Assembly: GCF_003207895.1 (NCBI RefSeq)
Contig: NZ_NKUB01000005.1
Span: 108,630 to 172,629 of the forward strand
DNA: 64,000 nucleotides
Source of the DNA: Komagataeibacter swingsii
Lineage (GTDB): Bacteria; Pseudomonadota; Alphaproteobacteria; Acetobacterales; Acetobacteraceae
Direction: 5' to 3'
The notes under the pieces are model-generated. The model had not been told where the DNA came from. It searched no databases and saw only the letters and a program-made list of their open reading frames with translations. Numbering within the stretch: the stretch's first letter is position 1; each line of letters opens with the position of its first letter. The position numbers were made by a program, and so were the translations under genes. Of the stretch, positions 60,829-64,000 are shown in pieces.

Positions 60829-62193
60829 ATGCCCACAGGCACACAGTTCGGGGCAGATGCGGTGCGGGAGGCTGGCGGTTCCTGTGGCTACAGGACGGTT
60901 GGCATGCTGTACCTCGTCATGGCGATCGTGGCCGGGATGGTCGGTGGCCTGCTGGCCGTTGGCCTTCAGGCCGGATTGCTGCCCCAGACGCTGACCGATG
61001 CGTGGGCCGGGGGTGATGTCGCTGGCGCCGCGGGGCGCATCGGTCGCCGCCATGGCATGATGATGGTGTTCTTCTGTGCGCTGCCCGCCCTGTCTGGCGG
61101 GTTTGGCAACTGGTTCGTGCCGCTGCTGCTGCGTGCCCGCGCGCTGGCCTTCCCGCGCATGGCGCTGATGGGGTGGGGACTGGTCGCCGCAAGCTTCGTG
61201 GCGGTGCTGGCGGGGCTTTCCCCCGCCGTGCCGGCGCAGGTTTCGCTGCTGGCGCTGATGGCGTGGTGCCTCGGCATGCTGCTGCAGGCCATCAACATGG
61301 TGGCTACCGTCCTGAACATGGGGCCGATGGGCCAGCGCCTGCGTGACATGCCCATATTCGTATGGGCGCAGGGGCTGACGGCCATGATGGCTGTCATGGT
61401 CATGCCGGTGCTGGCTGGCGGGCTGACGCGCATCGTCATGGCGGGTGGCGACATGTCCGGACAGGTCGATGGCCTGCTGCATGTTTTCGCCGGTCCTGAG
61501 ATCGCGCTGCTGCTGCTGCCCTCCATCGGGATCGTTTCCCAGGTTATCGAGACATTTTCCAGCACCCCCCTGCAGATGCCGCGCGTGGTGCTGGGCGCGC
61601 TGGTCGTCATGTCGGTTGGCGGCGGTTCGGTGTGGGTACATGACCTGCTGCATGGTGGCCTGGCACGGATGGCGGCCCCTGCGGCCATTGTCCAGCTTGG
61701 GTTGATCGTCCTGCCGGTGCTGGCGGTGCTGGTGGCATGGGCGCGCACGGTGCGGGCGGGGCATGTCCGTGCCTCCGTCCCCATGGAATGGGCGGCGGGG
61801 TTCGTGGCGCTGCTGCTGGCAGGGTCTGGCATGTCGCTGCTGCCGGGCGGCATGGCGGATGTGCATGCGGCAACGCTGTATGCCGCCGTGTTCGCGCTGT
61901 TCGCCGGTTTCTATTACTGGATTGGCAAGATGATGGGCCATGTCGCCCCGGTGGGCGCCAGCCGCGTCCATTTCGGGCTGACGGTGGGGGGGACGATCCT
62001 GTCTCTCATGGCGTTCCATGGCCTGCCTGGCGTTATGGGTGCGGTGCTGATGGGGCTGTCCGTCGTGGTGTTTGCGGGGATCGTGGTGCGCATCGGCATG
62101 GAACCCGGCACGTCGCTGCCCGCCAATTACTGGGGACCAGGCGCGCGCACCCCTGAATGGCAGGCGCCATCCCCCTCGCGTGGAGATGCATGA
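60829..62193 (+). CDS. Cytochrome oxidase subunit I homologue with a degraded active site
   Basis: A 454-aa integral membrane protein clearly derived from COX1. Landmarks align in order: LYLVMAIVAGMVGGLLAV (TM1), HGMMMVFF, GGFGNWFVPLLL, AFPRM, QAINMVATVLNM, MPIFVWAQGLTAMMAVMVMP, IGIVSQVIETFS, FAGFYYWIGKMMG and the C-terminal EWQAPSPS. The low-spin heme ligands His75 and His346 remain. The CuB site HPEVY reads GPEIA (residues 222-226), HH reads HD (271-272), the heme a3 ligand is Asp344, and D- and K-channel residues are lost. It cannot be a normal oxidase. ATG at 60829 follows GGGAG at 8 bases. It overlaps ctaB by 4 bases. Confidence 0.85.
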   Translation: MPTGTQFGADAVREAGGSCGYRTVGMLYLVMAIVAGMVGGLLAVGLQAGLLPQTLTDAWAGGDVAGAAGRIGRRHGMMMVFFCALPALSGGFGNWFVPLLLRARALAFPRMALMGWGLVAASFVAVLAGLSPAVPAQVSLLALMAWCLGMLLQAINMVATVLNMGPMGQRLRDMPIFVWAQGLTAMMAVMVMPVLAGGLTRIVMAGGDMSGQVDGLLHVFAGPEIALLLLPSIGIVSQVIETFSSTPLQMPRVVLGALVVMSVGGGSVWVHDLLHGGLARMAAPAAIVQLGLIVLPVLAVLVAWARTVRAGHVRASVPMEWAAGFVALLLAGSGMSLLPGGMADVHAATLYAAVFALFAGFYYWIGKMMGHVAPVGASRVHFGLTVGGTILSLMAFHGLPGVMGAVLMGLSVVVFAGIVVRIGMEPGTSLPANYWGPGARTPEWQAPSPSRGDA

Positions 62194-63155
62194 GCATGAG
62201 TGGCGCCGTCACAACGCCCGACGCGGCTGATACTGCCCCCATTACCTATGACGCCGCCCGCGTGGGCACGGAAGCCCGCGACTGGCTGGTACTGCTCAAG
62301 CCGCGTGTCATCTCGCTGGTGGTGTTCACGGGGGCTGCGGGCCTGTACATGGCGCCGGGGCCAATCAACCCGCTGGTGGCGGCTGTCAGCATCCTGTGCA
62401 TCTGCATGGCATCAGGTGCCGCGGGTGCGATCAACATGTGGTATGACCGCGATATCGACGCGGTGATGAAGCGCACCGTGACCCGTCCCATTCCCAACGG
62501 GCGGGTAAGCCCCGATGCGGCGCTGGGCTACGGCATCGGCCTGTCGGTGGCGTCCGTTATCCTGATGTGGCTTGCCACCAATGCCCTGGCTGCGGGCATC
62601 CTTGCGTTTTCCATTTTCTTCTATGCCGTCATCTACACCATGTGGCTGAAGCGCTCGACGCCGCAGAACATCGTGATTGGCGGGGCCGCAGGCGCATTCC
62701 CGCCCATGATCGGGTGGGCGGCCGCCACCGGGTCGATGGCGGTGATGCCGGTGGTGATGTTTGGCATCATCTTCCTGTGGACGCCGCCGCATTTCTGGTC
62801 GCTGTCGCTTTATGCATGCAAGGATTACGGGCGGGCGGGCATTCCCATGCTGCCGGTGGTGCGTGGGGCGCGGCATACGCGGTGGCAGATCCTGTGGTAC
62901 ACGATCATCCTGACGGCGGTATCGCTGGTGCCGTCCTTCATGCATCTGGCAGGTTGGCTGTACACGGTTGTGGCCAGCGTGCTGGGGGCCGGATTCATCT
63001 GCTGCGCCATCGGGGTGCTGCGCGACCGGCAGGACGCCAGCGGCGTCAGCCTGACGGGTGATGGCCCGGCACGCCGCTCGTTCCGCTATTCGCTGGCGTA
63101 CCTGTTCTTCCTGTTCCTCGGCCTGCTGGCCGACCATGCCTTCATCGCCCACTGA
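62190..63155 (+). CDS. ctaB: Protoheme IX farnesyltransferase (heme o synthase)
   Basis: Membrane prenyltransferase that adds a farnesyl group to heme b, giving heme o for bo3 or aa3 oxidases. The 321-aa product has the Asp-rich motif INMWYDRDIDAVMKRT, YTMWLKRSTPQNIVIGG and about nine transmembrane segments. ATG at 62190 overlaps the oxidase-like stop (ATGA), so translation is coupled. Even without an aa3 oxidase the enzyme would be needed for a quinol bo3 oxidase, which may explain its retention. Confidence 0.94.
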   Translation: MSMSGAVTTPDAADTAPITYDAARVGTEARDWLVLLKPRVISLVVFTGAAGLYMAPGPINPLVAAVSILCICMASGAAGAINMWYDRDIDAVMKRTVTRPIPNGRVSPDAALGYGIGLSVASVILMWLATNALAAGILAFSIFFYAVIYTMWLKRSTPQNIVIGGAAGAFPPMIGWAAATGSMAVMPVVMFGIIFLWTPPHFWSLSLYACKDYGRAGIPMLPVVRGARHTRWQILWYTIILTAVSLVPSFMHLAGWLYTVVASVLGAGFICCAIGVLRDRQDASGVSLTGDGPARRSFRYSLAYLFFLFLGLLADHAFIAH

Positions 63156-63190
63156 TCGGGCGGTTTCTAGTAATACGGGAGTTCGGGCCG

Positions 63191-63337
63191 ATGGATCAGG
63201 CAACGACAGTGCAGGTTACCCCGCAGATGGAAGCACAGGAGGCGGCGCGTCGGCACAAGGGACGCATCCGCGCCGTGGCGATTACGCTGTCGGCGCTGGC
63301 GGCCATCCTGTATGCGCTCAGCCTTACGCACATATAA
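63191..63337 (+). CDS. Small single-helix membrane protein, CoxF-like
   Basis: A 48-aa protein with a basic N-terminal half (ARRHKGRIRAVAI) and one transmembrane helix (about residues 28-46). GGGAG lies 9 bases before the ATG. A small protein of this pattern (Arg-rich stretch followed by a helix) follows ctaB in the cox operons of many alphaproteobacteria and is called CoxF in some. Its position here supports the match; the sequence is too short for more. Repeat copy C follows. Confidence 0.65.
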   Translation: MDQATTVQVTPQMEAQEAARRHKGRIRAVAITLSALAAILYALSLTHI

Positions 63338-63343
63338 AAGCGC

Positions 63344-63410
63344 GTTCCTTGATAAAAAGCAGAAGTTTTTGGTGAAGCTTTTTCAAAAAGCTTCAGGAAA
63401 CATCGCCTTA
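63344..63410. repeat. Intergenic palindromic repeat, copy C
   Basis: Matches the right half of copy A in reverse orientation over about 45 bases, including AAGTTTTTGGT, the palindrome GAAGCTTTTTCAAAAAGCTTC at 63374-63394 and CAGGAAAC. It lies between the CoxF-like gene and the insertion sequence. Confidence 0.75.
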
Positions 63411-63546
63411 TCTGAAAATTTCATCATGACCCGCAGGACATGACTGGCATGGCACTAGAGCACGCTGCGAATAGCTTGAATCGCAGGATTTCCAAAGGGC
63501 ATGTGATGTGATTCAAGATGAAGACTGGCGGAGGAGGCCAGACTTC

Positions 63547-63927
63547 ATGCCCAGAGCCTATTCACAGGATTTACGGGACCGCGTGATTGACGGGGTGGAG
63601 CAAGACGGCATGAGCTGCCGGGCGGCGGCACGGCGCTTTGGGGTAAGTGAGGCCTCGGCGATCAAATGGGTTCAGCGCGCAAGACGTATCGGGGATCGCT
63701 GCTGCGCGGGCACGGGCGGGCACCGTCCATCGAAAACCAGGCCTGAACGAGCCTGGCTGCTGGCCATCATTGCAGCCGAACCTGACATTACCCTTGCGGC
63801 GCTGTCGATCCGACTGCGCGACGAGCGTGGCGTTCAGGCCGACACGGGCATGCTGTCGCGCTTTTTTCAATCCGAAGGGATCAGCTTCAAAAAAAAGCGT
63901 GCTGCCCTGCGAGCAGGACCGGCCTGA
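63547..63927 (+). CDS. IS630 transposase, first frame
   Basis: A 126-aa product with a helix-turn-helix DNA-binding region (MPRAYSQDLRDRVIDGVEQ, CRAAARRFGVSEASAIKWVQR) and a second winged-helix part (LAALSIRLRDERGVQAD). AGGAGG lies upstream of the ATG at 63547. The frame ends soon after a run of eight A (63889-63896), where the second frame takes over. On its own it lacks the catalytic domain. Confidence 0.88.
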   Translation: MPRAYSQDLRDRVIDGVEQDGMSCRAAARRFGVSEASAIKWVQRARRIGDRCCAGTGGHRPSKTRPERAWLLAIIAAEPDITLAALSIRLRDERGVQADTGMLSRFFQSEGISFKKKRAALRAGPA

Positions 63928-64000
63928 CGTCGCGCGCAAGCGCAGGTTCTGGAAGCGATATCAGACCGATATAGATCCCACGCGTCTGGTCTTCATTGAC
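63893..64000 (+). CDS. IS630 transposase, second frame, truncated by window
   Basis: Downstream of the A8 run the frame one base on reads KSVLPCEQDRPDVARKR and RYQTDIDPTRLVFID, the start of the DDE catalytic domain; the last residue is the first catalytic Asp. It runs off the window edge. It has no start of its own that I can see, so it is probably made by slippage at 63889-63896, giving a fused transposase. Confidence 0.75.

Larger units (their letters stand above)
63458..64000 (+). mobile_element. IS630-family insertion sequence, right end outside window
   Basis: Left part of an IS630-family element carrying two overlapping transposase frames. The left end is placed at 63458, directly after a TA dinucleotide (63456-63457), the usual IS630 target; this boundary is inferred, because the right inverted repeat is beyond the window. 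It sits downstream of the CoxF-like gene and repeat copy C. Confidence 0.7.

Overview
The window reads as ordinary chromosome from a high-GC alphaproteobacterium. The best fit is an acetic acid bacterium (Acetobacteraceae, in the Komagataeibacter/Gluconacetobacter neighbourhood). This rests on the alphaproteobacterial gene orders (rpmH-rnpA-yidD-yidC-engB-argB, rseP-bamA-skp-lpxD-fabZ-lpxA-lpxI, kdsD-lptC-lptA-lptB-hpf, pyrH-frr-uppS-cdsA-dxr), a malate:quinone oxidoreductase, an NDUFA9-like protein, a PmtA-type phospholipid methyltransferase, and a cytochrome oxidase locus that looks partly lost. The genus is an inference; no rRNA is present.

Layout. 1-7.7 kb holds metabolic genes: a sugar porter cut by the window edge, sodB, a squalene/phytoene-synthase-like protein, a 3-hydroxyisobutyrate-dehydrogenase-like reductase, a phosphate acetyltransferase-family gene, mqo and a NYN-domain protein. 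7.8-19.8 kb is a forward run of housekeeping genes: folK-rpoZ-rsh-acpS, lepB-rnc-era, pyrH-frr-uppS-cdsA-dxr-rseP. 19.9-26.8 kb is the outer-membrane and lipid A block (bamA to lpxI). 26.8-34.6 kb holds gloA, a tiny histidine-kinase-dimerisation-like protein, the rpmH-to-argB ribosome/membrane-insertion block under a clear sigma-70 promoter, then dapD, dapE and an unknown membrane protein. 34.7-37.1 kb (minus) is truA-fmt-def. 37.2-38.2 kb is an Hsp20 gene with a heat-shock-type promoter, plus a DUF1150 gene. 38.3-44.1 kb (minus) is the LPS transport operon with hpf, then rnd and tRNA-Leu(CAG). 44.3-60.7 kb is forward: an NDUFA9-like gene, gltD-gltB, an M3 peptidase, an ABC1 kinase, uvrB, an aldose epimerase, greB, gshB and pmtA.

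The most unusual part is the right end, 60.8-64.0 kb. It holds an intact cytochrome oxidase subunit I homologue that keeps both low-spin heme ligands but has lost most CuB/heme a3 ligands, the cross-linked tyrosine and the proton-channel residues. It is coupled to ctaB (heme o synthase) and a 48-aa CoxF-like membrane protein. The expected downstream ctaG/coxC genes are absent. A repeat copy and the left part of an IS630-family element occupy that place.

A second notable feature is an intergenic palindromic repeat family with three copies here (about 3.08, 34.65 and 63.36 kb), each just after the 3' end of a gene. No CRISPR array, prophage, rRNA or convincing riboswitch was seen. All assignments come from reading the sequence against remembered family features; no database search was run.
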